A DNA stretch of 18,015 bases from Spirochaetia bacterium (lineage in GTDB: Bacteria; Spirochaetota; Spirochaetia; Treponematales; Breznakiellaceae). The notes beneath the pieces were generated by a model that saw only the letters and a program-made list of their open reading frames with translations, searched no databases and had not been told where the DNA came from. The position numbers and the translations under genes were made by a program. Positions 6,964 to 15,593 of the stretch are shown here, in pieces. Positions within the stretch are counted from its first letter, which is position 1; every line of letters begins with the position of its first letter. The stretch spans positions 1-18,015 of the forward strand of contig BNUX01000059.1 of NCBI GenBank assembly GCA_025997675.1. Reading direction: 5' to 3'.

Positions 6964-9900
6964 GTTTGTTATATTCAAAATCAAATGACATGCGGCTTCC
7001 GAAATATGCCATACGCACATCGATCATTGAGAATGACGGTAAAAAGTTGATTGTGAAAGAACCGATATTCAAAGAAGGTGCGGCTCATGTTGAACGTATT
7101 GCACAGTTTAGGGAGAAACTCCGCACTGCTTTTCCGAAAGTGAAAATTGCCGAAACTTGGATTGAGGGTGGAAAACTGTATGGTGAATTCATTAAAGGCA
7201 AACTATTATCAGAATATTACAACGAATATTTGCAAGCGGGTAATAAAGAACGGTTTCTTGAGATTGTTGATTGGCATTTAAATTTGCTAATTGATGATAC
7301 AAAAAACGTATGTGAATTTATACCCACAGCAGGGTTTAAAGAATGGTTTGATAATGATGGTTCGGATTTTACCGGAGTACCTGCATTGCAAGTTTCAGAT
7401 TTTGATGCTGTATCCGACAATATTTTTATCGTTGATAATAATTTTGATAATCCTATTTTTACAGACTATGAGTGGTGTTTTGATTTTCCTGTGCCGATGT
7501 TTTTTTGCAGGTATTACATCATAAGAGTATTATTTGATAGAATTAAAGATTTGGGGAAAGTATTTACATTCAACGAATTGCAATTACGAAATATTAGTGA
7601 AATCGAGTTGCAGTCATCAGAACAATTAGTTAATGCGTTTTATATGAAAATATTTTCTATAAGCAAAAAAGAGTTTAAACCTTTGTATGCTGTATACCAA
7701 CCGTATAAAAAAACTGACGAGTCTGTAGAACAAATTATACTGAACAAAGAAGTACACATTGAGCTTCTTCGAGAGTCGGAAAGAAAGCTGGATGCAGAAT
7801 TGTGTTCAATTAAATCAAGCCGTTCATGGCGGTTGGTGCAACTCATCTGGCGTATAAGCAGAAAACTGATTCCGTTGGGAAGTAAGCGAAGATTATTTTT
7901 AAAAATCGTCTATAAATTTATATGTCATCCTTTACGCTTTATTTCAAAGCTGACTCCTAGACGTATTGGGGTATTTTTTGACTCAGTAAGACGGGAAGGT
8001 GTTGGCAGTGCTTCACGTCGTCTTGATAGATCCCTAGCTGGTACTAATATTGAATCCCTTGTTTTAGATATTAATCCGGTAAAAATGCACAGAATCACCT
8101 TGAATGATTATACGTCTTTAGTTTTTATAAAACAAGAATGCCCTGCTGTTTCTATTATTATCCCGGTCTATAATCAATTTGAATATACCTATAACTGTCT
8201 AAAATCCATTCTTGATAATACCCGAGATATTGCTTATGAAGTAATTATAGCAAATGATTGTTCAAGTGATCTAACAATCAGACTTGAAGAATTGGTTAAA
8301 AATATAAATGTGATTAATAATAAGGAAAATCTTCGTTTCTTAAAGAACTGTAATAATGCTGCCCGGTACGCCATAGGAAAATTTATTCTCTTTCTCAATA
8401 ACGATACCCAGGTTCAGGCTGATTGGCTTGCACCAATGGTTAAACTAATTGAAGATGACCCCAAGGTAGGGATTGTTGGATCGAAACTGATATACAGTGA
8501 TGGAACTTTGCAGGAGGCGGGAGGCATATTTTGGAAGGATGGTTCAGCCTGGAATTTCGGGCATGGTTCAGATCCGGCATTACCGGAATTCAACTATGTA
8601 AAGGAAGTCGATTATGTTTCCGGCGCCTCAATGATGATCCGCAAAGAACTTTGGGAACAAATTGGTGGATTTGATGAACTATTTACACCTGCTTATTGCG
8701 AAGATGCGGATATTGCTTTTATGGTAAGGAGTATGGGCTATAAGGTTCTATACCAACCTGCTTCTGTGGTAGTACATTTTGAAGGTATTTCCAATGGTAC
8801 GGACACGGACAGCGGGCAAAAGGCATATCAGGTGGTAAACCAGAAGAAGTTTTATGAAAAATGGCATGATGTCCTTGAAAAAGAGCATTTCCCTACTGGC
8901 GACAATGTATTTCAGGCAAGGGATCGCAGCCGATTCAAGAAAAAGCTGCTTATGGTGGACCATTATGTGCCGCTGTATGACAAGGATGCGGGAAGCCGTT
9001 GTATATTTATGTACCTTAAACTCTTTATACAGATGGGTATTAAGGTGGTTTTTTTAGGCGATAATTTTTATCCGCTTCAGCCATATACAGCCAGGTTACA
9101 AAGTATGGGGGTTGAGGTTTTATATGGCGTCTATTATAAAAAAAACTGGAAGACATGGATACAAGAAAATGGTAAGTATTTTGATTATATTTATACATGC
9201 CGTTCCAATATTTCAATTAAGTATATTGATATATTTAAGAAATGTACGAATGCGAAAATATTTTATTTTAATCAGGATATGCGGCATCTGCGGGAATATC
9301 GTCAGTATGAAATTACAGGAGATGGAAAATATTTATTTGCCGCAGAAAAATCCGAAGAATTGGAAATGTATGTTTCCAATAAGGCTGATGTGCTACATGT
9401 GGTTGGTACCTATGAAAAACAAATACTACAGGAGAAATTTCCACAAAAAGATATTCGGAATATCCCGTTATACATTTATGAAAATGTAAAAGAAGTTTCT
9501 TATCTGCCGGAGTATCGTAAAGATTTATTGTTTGTAGGGGGATTCGGGCATCAACCCAATGAAGATGCAGTGCTTTGGTTCTTCGAGAATGCTTTTCCAG
9601 AAATCGTAGAAACAATACCGGAGATAAGATGGTTTATTGTTGGTTCAAATCCTACAGAAAAGATTTTATCCATTGAAAATAATCATATTATTGTTACTGG
9701 TTATGTAAGTGAAGAAGAATTGGAAAAATACTATCGAATGTGCAGATTATGTATAGCACCTTTGCGTTTTGGAGCAGGGGTAAAAGGTAAAATAGTAGAG
9801 GCTGCATATCAATGTATCCCAATGATCACAACGCCTATTGGGGCTGAAGGCTTGAGTTTAGATGAGAATGCATTTATGGTTTGCGATGCCGATGAAGCTT

Positions 9901-10037
9901 TTGCGGATAAAACAATCTCTTTATACGGGGATTTTTCTAAATTAAAAGAAATTTCCGCCAATTGCCAAAAATTTATCAACAATCATTTTTCAATAGATTC
10001 TGCAGTAGAGGTTCTGAGAAAAGATATGCTCATTTAG
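6960..10037 (+). CDS. Multidomain protein: kinase-like region, linker, GT2 and GT4 glycosyltransferases
   Basis: This 1025-residue cytoplasmic protein joins several modules. Residues 1-250 resemble kinase-like (phosphotransferase-fold) regions: VSDNIFIVD (151-159) and FTDYEW (167-172) recall the substrate and metal-binding loops, but the usual HGD catalytic motif is not clear. Residues 258-285 are a likely short coiled coil. Residues 287-335 are a basic linker with SRSWRL, IPLGSKRR and HPLRF. Residues 395-650 form a GT2 domain: AVSIIIPVYN, LNNDTQ (479-484), CEDADIAF (580-587) and HFEG. Residues 662-1025 form a GT4 (GT-B) domain: DKDAGSR (674-680), FVGGFGHQPNEDA (858-870) and APLRFGAGVKGKIVEA (933-948). 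It probably adds two successive sugars, perhaps with phosphorylation of the chain. It overlaps the upstream methyltransferase by four bases. The GT assignments are firm; the kinase-like one is tentative. Confidence 0.85.
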   Translation: MSLLYSKSNDMRLPKYAIRTSIIENDGKKLIVKEPIFKEGAAHVERIAQFREKLRTAFPKVKIAETWIEGGKLYGEFIKGKLLSEYYNEYLQAGNKERFLEIVDWHLNLLIDDTKNVCEFIPTAGFKEWFDNDGSDFTGVPALQVSDFDAVSDNIFIVDNNFDNPIFTDYEWCFDFPVPMFFCRYYIIRVLFDRIKDLGKVFTFNELQLRNISEIELQSSEQLVNAFYMKIFSISKKEFKPLYAVYQPYKKTDESVEQIILNKEVHIELLRESERKLDAELCSIKSSRSWRLVQLIWRISRKLIPLGSKRRLFLKIVYKFICHPLRFISKLTPRRIGVFFDSVRREGVGSASRRLDRSLAGTNIESLVLDINPVKMHRITLNDYTSLVFIKQECPAVSIIIPVYNQFEYTYNCLKSILDNTRDIAYEVIIANDCSSDLTIRLEELVKNINVINNKENLRFLKNCNNAARYAIGKFILFLNNDTQVQADWLAPMVKLIEDDPKVGIVGSKLIYSDGTLQEAGGIFWKDGSAWNFGHGSDPALPEFNYVKEVDYVSGASMMIRKELWEQIGGFDELFTPAYCEDADIAFMVRSMGYKVLYQPASVVVHFEGISNGTDTDSGQKAYQVVNQKKFYEKWHDVLEKEHFPTGDNVFQARDRSRFKKKLLMVDHYVPLYDKDAGSRCIFMYLKLFIQMGIKVVFLGDNFYPLQPYTARLQSMGVEVLYGVYYKKNWKTWIQENGKYFDYIYTCRSNISIKYIDIFKKCTNAKIFYFNQDMRHLREYRQYEITGDGKYLFAAEKSEELEMYVSNKADVLHVVGTYEKQILQEKFPQKDIRNIPLYIYENVKEVSYLPEYRKDLLFVGGFGHQPNEDAVLWFFENAFPEIVETIPEIRWFIVGSNPTEKILSIENNHIIVTGYVSEEELEKYYRMCRLCIAPLRFGAGVKGKIVEAAYQCIPMITTPIGAEGLSLDENAFMVCDADEAFADKTISLYGDFSKLKEISANCQKFINNHFSIDSAVEVLRKDMLI

Positions 10038-10042
10038 GAGGG
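10036..10042 (+). promoter_or_regulatory. Strong Shine-Dalgarno fixing the methyltransferase start at 10052
   Basis: AGGAGGG sits nine bases before ATG 10052. The reading frame is open further upstream inside the preceding gene, so this site decides the start. It is the best ribosome-binding site in the window. Confidence 0.8.
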
Positions 10043-10051
10043 AATGATATT

Positions 10052-11269
10052 ATGGAAAGAACGGCGATGATTTCCGGAATAACCGGTCAGGATAAGATTA
10101 ACGAAGAAATTTCCAAATATAAAAATGTTGAAAATGTGCATGATTTACCTGCCGCTTTTCATTATTGCACCAATTTCCTGGGAAAGAAACTAATTGAACA
10201 GTTTGGATTTAAAGAGTTTGATAAGGTAGTCGAGTATCATATTAATATTATCAAAAAATCAAAAGACGAAAAGGATATAAAAATACTTTCACTGGGTAGT
10301 GGTAACTGTGATTTTGAAATCGAATCCCTTTCAAATAAATACAATTTAAAATGTCAGTTTTTTTGCATGGATCTTAATACCGATATGCTTGTACGCGGCA
10401 GGAAATTGGCGGAAAAATATAAAGTATCGGATAGTTTTGTATTTTTGGAAACGGATATTAATAAGGTCTTATTGGAACAAAAATACGATATAATAATTGC
10501 AAACCACTCCTTGCATCATTTTGCTGAGTTGGAACATATTTTTAAGCAAGTCAATAACGCCATGTTTGAAAAATCCTATTTTATCATTAATGATATGATA
10601 GGCGGAAATGGTCATATGTCGTGGGATAATACATTTGAGCTGCAAGAAAAAATTTGGGAAATGCTTCCAAAAGAATTGAAATTTAATCATCAATTTAATA
10701 TTTATACACCAAAGTTAATACAATGGGATTGTTCCCGTGATGGATTTGAAGGAATCAGGGCACAGGACATTTTGCCGCTGCTGGATTCCAATTTTGATTT
10801 TTCATGGTTTATTCCATTTTTTTGCCTTATTGGCCGATTTATAGAGCGAGGGTATGGGCATAATTTTGATGTTAACAATCAATTTCATCAAAAAATATTG
10901 GATATGCTATGGGGCTATGAAGAATACTGCTTAAGTAACAAGCTTTTAAAACCTACGCAATTAATTGCAGTAATGATGAAAAAGGCCCCCCCCCCCCCCG
11001 GTACAACATCAATAAATGAAATGTTGGAGCATAAATTTATATTTTTTGAGCATCCATCAGAGATATATGAAATGGATGATACACGGGTTAAATTGTTTTT
11101 TGAAATTGAGGATAAAACTGATGTTAATAAGAAATTAGCTAAACTAAGGCAGAGCGTAAGAATAGTAATTTGGTATATGAATGCTAAGCACATCCCATTG
11201 GGAACGAAGAGAAGGCGATTATACAAGATGCTATGGAAGTTTATAGGTCGTCCGTTTCGTATTTTATAG
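10052..11269 (+). CDS. SAM-dependent methyltransferase with poly-C tract and C-terminal linker segment
   Basis: This is a 405-residue protein whose first 311 residues are a class I methyltransferase: motif I is ILSLGSGNC (78-86), CMDLNTDML carries the acidic residue, and IIANHSLHHFAEL (148-160) is the catalytic-face strand. The core appears to end at LIAVMMKK, the usual kind of terminus. A run of 14 C (10986-10999) then encodes P313-P316 and leads into an extra segment of about 90 residues. That segment ends in IPLGTKRRRLYKMLWKFIGR, closely similar to the linker at 304-328 of the upstream multidomain protein, and stops where a glycosyltransferase domain would follow there. ATG 10052 is chosen for the strong AGGAGGG. 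Gaining one C would stop translation at TGA 11017-11019, and losing one at TAA 11013-11015; both leave the methyltransferase core intact. The substrate is unknown. Confidence 0.82.
   Translation: MERTAMISGITGQDKINEEISKYKNVENVHDLPAAFHYCTNFLGKKLIEQFGFKEFDKVVEYHINIIKKSKDEKDIKILSLGSGNCDFEIESLSNKYNLKCQFFCMDLNTDMLVRGRKLAEKYKVSDSFVFLETDINKVLLEQKYDIIIANHSLHHFAELEHIFKQVNNAMFEKSYFIINDMIGGNGHMSWDNTFELQEKIWEMLPKELKFNHQFNIYTPKLIQWDCSRDGFEGIRAQDILPLLDSNFDFSWFIPFFCLIGRFIERGYGHNFDVNNQFHQKILDMLWGYEEYCLSNKLLKPTQLIAVMMKKAPPPPGTTSINEMLEHKFIFFEHPSEIYEMDDTRVKLFFEIEDKTDVNKKLAKLRQSVRIVIWYMNAKHIPLGTKRRRLYKMLWKFIGRPFRIL
10986..10999 (+). repeat. Poly-C homopolymer tract (14 C), candidate phase-variable switch
   Basis: Fourteen consecutive C residues lie inside an AT-rich reading frame, coding the last two bases of an Ala codon and four Pro codons. 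The frame is open on both sides at this length. Tracts of this kind slip during replication and switch surface-structure genes in Neisseria, Campylobacter, Treponema and others. A composition bias cannot explain it, because the surrounding gene is rich in A and T. Confidence 0.9.
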
Positions 11270-11321
11270 GAGACGGTTCATCATTGGGTGATATTTATTT
11301 GTAGGAATGTGATTTTATAAA

Positions 11322-13505
11322 ATGAAAAAACGAATAGTTTTGGTTCTATTGATAATTGTGGAACTCATTTCAATTATTTTATTGAGTTTACCCCAAATGC
11401 GACTCATGCTTATTTATACTGCGGAATATTTTCTTGGCCGTGCCATTAATCATCCTATATGGGATCAGCTACTGTCTTCACATATAGACATTCTTGTTCG
11501 TGTGTTCATAATTTCGATTTTATTTATAGCATTTTATGAATTATCGAAAAAAAATAAATTCAAAAAAATAATATCTCTTTTTACAAAAAATATTTATACT
11601 ATGTTGTGGCTTGAAGATTTAGATAACAATCTGACCAAGCCTTATTCTAGAAAAACATTCAATACGTTTTTTATTATAGGTATGTTTGCTCTTCTTTATT
11701 TCTATTTCAAACCATACCAAGTGGCTTATCCATATGAAGATGATCTTTTCATAGCTGATTATGCTGGAATGTCTGCTCATGAATTCCTTACCGGAACATT
11801 CACCAATGTAACTTATAAATTTAGACCTGTTTCTGGTTTTATTCTGTGGGTTTATGCTAATCTATTTATGTTCAATATGCGTGGGTATTTCTTGGCAAAT
11901 TTATTTTTTCATTCAATAATGGCCTTATATATATATACTATAGCTTCTTCTATTATTAAAAATCGATGGATAGGGGTAATGTTCCCTATCTTATATGCAT
12001 TTAGTTCATTTTCACTTTATCATATTTCCCAGGCAATGGGACCATTTGAATTGTTAGGTCTTATATTTGAAATTTCAATACTTTTTGTAATATATCAAAT
12101 TATGACATGCGAAAATGATGAAATTACTAATAAGAGTATTTTGTGTATTGTTTTATATTTTATAATAATGTATGTGCATGAAAGATTTATGGTCTTGATT
12201 TTACCTATATCCATAATGTTTATTTATAATAGAAAAAAATATAAATCACTGCTTCTGTTTACCATTTTTTTATTGATTCCATTTTTTTTCCTAATTACAA
12301 AACTACTATTAGAAAAATTTATTTTTAAACTAACCATTCTAATGGGCACTGGTGGGTATGTGATGCATTTTTCCATTATTCAGCCAATTAGACATTTTTT
12401 ATATTCTATCGGTTATTTGTTTGGCATTCATCCTTTGGAATTTGCTTATTTAGATGGCATCAGCAGGGAAAATGTTAATCTGCTAATATTTATAGTTGTA
12501 ATAATTTCAACTCTCTGCTTTATTTTAATTTTTTTCAATTATATACGATTAAATGTGTTGAGTAAATTAAATAAACCATCTAATAAAAATTTGTTTTATT
12601 GCGTTGTAATTTATTTAATATCTATTATATGTATGATTACATCTTCTTCTTTTACAATACGCGTAGAGCAAAGGTGGATATATAATCCATACGTAGCATT
12701 ATTGTTTATCCTAATGATAATGTTGAAGTATTTCAGAGAAAAAAGCGCTGAATATAAGGGAGCTCATGGTAAATGGGCTATATTAATGTGTTTTTTGTTA
12801 TATTCATTGGGGAATATAACATATTCCTATTATTATCATTGTCATTGGAATAATGTATATATTCTTTCTGATTGGAATAATCGGGTTAAAATATTTTACA
12901 AAACTTTTGTCTTGGATTATCCAGATAGAAAGTTTACCAGGCCAGTATATTATTTAACCCCTGAAAAATTTTTTGTTAGGCGTAAAGCATTTTCTCTTGT
13001 AAACTGGGAGTCTTGGAAGAATGTTAATTTTATTCCAATTTCATTAGATGTCTTTTCTGCTGATATGGATGAAAATCATTTGCTTGTATATTATAAAAGT
13101 AATAAACAGGAATTTAAATTTGCGAACTATTCTGACATAGGAAATACTGCCAGAACTGGAATTCTTGGAACAGGTGTTTCAGATTTTTTTGATGATAGTT
13201 ATTCTATAGTTGAAAATAAGGGAAGCATTTTAATTAGAAGCGGAAAGGAAGGAATAGTATATTTGGAAGGTTTTGTACCTGATTTTAATATCCCTAATAT
13301 GCTATCATTATATTTTAATGATGTTTTTATCGAAGATATTATTATTTCTGATTCTTTTTTTAAAATTGAAATTGATGGTATACCAAAAAATATAATTGGT
13401 GTATTAACATTACAAATAGAAAAAGCGGCTATACCTTTTGAAGTAGGCGCAGGGGAAGACAGAAGGCGTATAGGTGTATGTATTACTGATATTATAATGA
13501 AATAG
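11322..13505 (+). CDS. Polytopic membrane protein, probable GT-C glycosyltransferase
   Basis: This is a 727-residue protein with about 12-14 hydrophobic segments between residues 5 and 505, including 5-23, 57-73, 113-129, 189-211, 215-233, 241-261, 272-302, 306-328, 385-407, 424-441 and 485-503. A soluble C-terminal region of about 210 residues follows. The acidic cluster YPYEDDLF (137-143) after the third segment is where GT-C enzymes, which use lipid-linked sugars on the periplasmic side, carry their catalytic acids. The C-terminus reads like a beta-rich sugar-binding module, ending GAGEDRRRIGVCITDI. It may add side-chain sugars after export; a Wzy-like polymerase or flippase is less likely because Wzm/Wzt is present. 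It is the most AT-rich gene here, which suggests a separate origin. A 52-base gap precedes it, and AGGA at 11303-11306 is farther from the ATG than ideal. Confidence 0.65.
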   Translation: MKKRIVLVLLIIVELISIILLSLPQMRLMLIYTAEYFLGRAINHPIWDQLLSSHIDILVRVFIISILFIAFYELSKKNKFKKIISLFTKNIYTMLWLEDLDNNLTKPYSRKTFNTFFIIGMFALLYFYFKPYQVAYPYEDDLFIADYAGMSAHEFLTGTFTNVTYKFRPVSGFILWVYANLFMFNMRGYFLANLFFHSIMALYIYTIASSIIKNRWIGVMFPILYAFSSFSLYHISQAMGPFELLGLIFEISILFVIYQIMTCENDEITNKSILCIVLYFIIMYVHERFMVLILPISIMFIYNRKKYKSLLLFTIFLLIPFFFLITKLLLEKFIFKLTILMGTGGYVMHFSIIQPIRHFLYSIGYLFGIHPLEFAYLDGISRENVNLLIFIVVIISTLCFILIFFNYIRLNVLSKLNKPSNKNLFYCVVIYLISIICMITSSSFTIRVEQRWIYNPYVALLFILMIMLKYFREKSAEYKGAHGKWAILMCFLLYSLGNITYSYYYHCHWNNVYILSDWNNRVKIFYKTFVLDYPDRKFTRPVYYLTPEKFFVRRKAFSLVNWESWKNVNFIPISLDVFSADMDENHLLVYYKSNKQEFKFANYSDIGNTARTGILGTGVSDFFDDSYSIVENKGSILIRSGKEGIVYLEGFVPDFNIPNMLSLYFNDVFIEDIIISDSFFKIEIDGIPKNIIGVLTLQIEKAAIPFEVGAGEDRRRIGVCITDIIMK

Positions 13506-13520
13506 AATAATGAAATTTTG

Positions 13521-13528
13521 AAGGAAGG
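13521..13528 (+). promoter_or_regulatory. Shine-Dalgarno of rfbF
   Basis: AAGGAAGG lies just before ATG 13532. It marks independent translation of the CDP-sugar block, which follows a 26-base gap after the membrane-protein gene. Confidence 0.6.
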
Positions 13529-13531
13529 TCT

Positions 13532-14311
13532 ATGAAAGTAGTAATATTAGCCGGCGGTTATGGTACCCGGCTATCCGAAGAAACGGATCTGCGTCCCAAG
13601 CCCATGGTGGAAATCGGCGGAAAGCCCCTCCTCTGGCATATTATGAAAATCTATTCCCACTACGGGTTTAACGAGTTTATCATCTGCTGTGGGTATAAGT
13701 CATATTATATCAAGGATTATTTTTATCATTACTATATGCATTCGGCGGATATGACCATAGATTTGGCATCCAACAAGGTTGAATACCATACCTCCGCTTC
13801 CGAACCCTGGAAGATTACCCTGGTTGATACGGGTCTGGAAACCATGACTGGTGGGCGGATCAAACGGATTCAGAAATATGTGGGTAATGAGCCCTTTATG
13901 TTGACCTATGGTGATGGGGTATCGGACGTTAATATAAGCAATCTGCTGACATATCACCAGAAAAAGGGGAAACTTGCAACCTTAACGGCGGTTTTACCTT
14001 CAGGAAAATTCGGCGCCCTGGAAATAGCCGGCGATGACCGTATTGCTTCCTTTTTCGAGAAACCCCAGGGGGATGGTTCCTGGGTGAACGGCGGTTTTTT
14101 TGTGCTGGAGCCTGAGATTTTTAAATACATCACCGGGGGTGATTCTACGGTATTTGAGCGGAAACCCCTGGAAAATTTAGCCCAGGATGGCCAGTTACAA
14201 TCCTACAAACATACCGGGTTTTGGAAACCCATGGACACCTTACGGGAAAAGTTAGCACTACAAGCTCTATGGAATAGTGGAAAGGCGCCCTGGAAGATAT
14301 GGAATGAATAA
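13532..14311 (+). CDS. rfbF: Glucose-1-phosphate cytidylyltransferase
   Basis: RfbF (DdhA/AscA) makes CDP-glucose from glucose-1-phosphate and CTP, the entry step to CDP-3,6-dideoxyhexoses. The N-terminal signature LAGGYGTRLSEET (6-18) with RPKPMVEIGGKPLLWHIM (21-38) is specific to the cytidylyltransferase subfamily and differs from the RmlA pattern earlier in the window. TYGDGVSDVN (125-134) holds the metal-binding Asp, and GGFFVLEPEIF and FWKPMDTLREK are also family-specific. At 259 residues the length is normal. Base composition returns to a more GC-balanced level, as in the rml block. The 3' end overlaps rfbG by eight bases. Confidence 0.96.
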   Translation: MKVVILAGGYGTRLSEETDLRPKPMVEIGGKPLLWHIMKIYSHYGFNEFIICCGYKSYYIKDYFYHYYMHSADMTIDLASNKVEYHTSASEPWKITLVDTGLETMTGGRIKRIQKYVGNEPFMLTYGDGVSDVNISNLLTYHQKKGKLATLTAVLPSGKFGALEIAGDDRIASFFEKPQGDGSWVNGGFFVLEPEIFKYITGGDSTVFERKPLENLAQDGQLQSYKHTGFWKPMDTLREKLALQALWNSGKAPWKIWNE

Positions 14312-15377
14312 AATCTCGTTTTTTAAAGGGAAAAAAGTATTTATAACCGGCCATACAGGCTTTAAAGGAACCTGGTTGTGCCATATTTTGTTACAGGCGG
14401 GCGCCGAAATAACCGGCTATGCCTTGGTAAGCCCGACAACACCTTCCCTATTTATCCAAACCAGGACTGCTAAAGAAATTGATTCAATTACCGGTGATGT
14501 ACGGAACCGGGATGCTTTAATCAAAGCGGTACACGATGCAAAACCGGATATTATATTTCATCTTGCAGCCCAGCCAATAGTTCGCCTCTCCTACCGGGAA
14601 CCGACGGCAACCTACGAGACCAATGTGATAGGAACCGTTAATATCCTTGAAGCAATTCGCTTAACAGAAGGAGTACGTTCTTTTGTCAATGTGACTACCG
14701 ACAAGGTTTACGAAAACAAGGAATGGCACTGGGGTTACCGGGAGAACGAAAATCTTTGCGGCTTTGACCCCTATTCAAACAGTAAATCCTGCAGCGAGTT
14801 GGTTACCTATGGTTACCGTAATTCTTTTTTTAGCGATAAAGATGCGACTGTGGTTTCGACCGCCCGTTCAGGGAATGTTATAGGCGGCGGCGATTATGCG
14901 GTAGATCGGATCATTCCCGATTGTATACGGGCGGTTAGTGCTGGTAAGCAGATTGTACTGCGAAATCCCCATTCCATCCGGCCCTATCAGCATGTGCTTG
15001 AATGTCTGGCTGGCTATCTCTTGCTTGCGGAAAGGCAGTATCACGATAAAGCCCTGGAAGGGTCCTACAATTTTGGTCCCGGCGATGCCAGTTGTGTTAC
15101 CACAGGGGAACTCGCGGAACTGTTTTGTTCCGCCTGGGGTTCCGGCACTGAATGGATAGTTCAGGGGGATCAGGGCCCGCATGAAGCAAACTTTTTAAAA
15201 CTTGACTGTTCTAAATCAAAAGTCGTTCTTGGCTGGAAGCCGTTCTGGGAGATCAAGACTGCGGTAGAAAAAGTCGTGGAGTTTGCCAAAAACGACAGTG
15301 ACGAAGATCGAACCCAGTGTGTCGAACGGCAGATACAGGAATATTTTACCGGTAAAAACATATCAGAGATAATTTGA
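14304..15377 (+). CDS. rfbG: CDP-glucose 4,6-dehydratase
   Basis: RfbG (DdhB/AscB) converts CDP-glucose to CDP-4-keto-6-deoxyglucose with bound NAD+. It is an extended short-chain dehydrogenase: GHTGFKG (16-22) is the family-specific nucleotide-binding loop, and HLAAQPIVRLSY, TTDKVYEN and DPYSNSKSCSE with its YxxxK pair follow, then RSGNVIGGGDYAVDRIIPD and RPYQHVLE. At 357 residues the length matches the family. ATG 14304 is chosen over an in-frame GTG at 14277 because it gives the expected N-terminus and lies seven bases after GGAAG (14292-14296). The gene overlaps the end of rfbF, suggesting coupled translation. Confidence 0.96.
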   Translation: MNKISFFKGKKVFITGHTGFKGTWLCHILLQAGAEITGYALVSPTTPSLFIQTRTAKEIDSITGDVRNRDALIKAVHDAKPDIIFHLAAQPIVRLSYREPTATYETNVIGTVNILEAIRLTEGVRSFVNVTTDKVYENKEWHWGYRENENLCGFDPYSNSKSCSELVTYGYRNSFFSDKDATVVSTARSGNVIGGGDYAVDRIIPDCIRAVSAGKQIVLRNPHSIRPYQHVLECLAGYLLLAERQYHDKALEGSYNFGPGDASCVTTGELAELFCSAWGSGTEWIVQGDQGPHEANFLKLDCSKSKVVLGWKPFWEIKTAVEKVVEFAKNDSDEDRTQCVERQIQEYFTGKNISEII

Positions 15378-15380
15378 AAG

Positions 15381-15593
15381 ATGGAACAGGATGAAACATC
15401 CCACACATATAACAGCGAGATTGCCGAAGAAATCTTTAAAAGAATACTAACAAAATATCAGCCTGTATTAATTTCTTTTAAAACAATATATGGAACAAAA
15501 AATAGAATAATGTTTTGCAGAATGTTTTATCAAAGATGTGTGGTAAAAGAGTTTTCTGATCGGATAACTAAAATGGAGCCCCTTGGTGTTTGA
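15381..15593 (+). CDS. Small hypothetical protein between rfbG and rfbH
   Basis: A 70-codon frame begins three bases after the rfbG stop and ends five bases before the preferred rfbH start. The product begins MEQDETSHTYNSE and is mixed and mostly polar with a basic middle; I see no signal peptide, membrane segment or known motif. It is clearly more AT-rich than the genes on either side, and its upstream region has no convincing Shine-Dalgarno. It could be a real small gene, a decayed remnant or an open spacer. I do not recognise it. The rfbG-rfbH junction in the classical clusters has no such insert that I know of. Confidence 0.35.
   Translation: MEQDETSHTYNSEIAEEIFKRILTKYQPVLISFKTIYGTKNRIMFCRMFYQRCVVKEFSDRITKMEPLGV

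Noticed and set aside
8854..9057. Plus-strand alternative frame within the GT2-GT4 gene
   Set aside because: The main frame carries continuous GT motifs through this stretch, and the alternative translation has no domain features.
9962..10051. Upstream extension of the second methyltransferase by 30 codons
   Set aside because: It overlaps the end of the large glycosyltransferase gene and lacks a ribosome-binding site, while ATG 10052 has AGGAGGG at ideal spacing.
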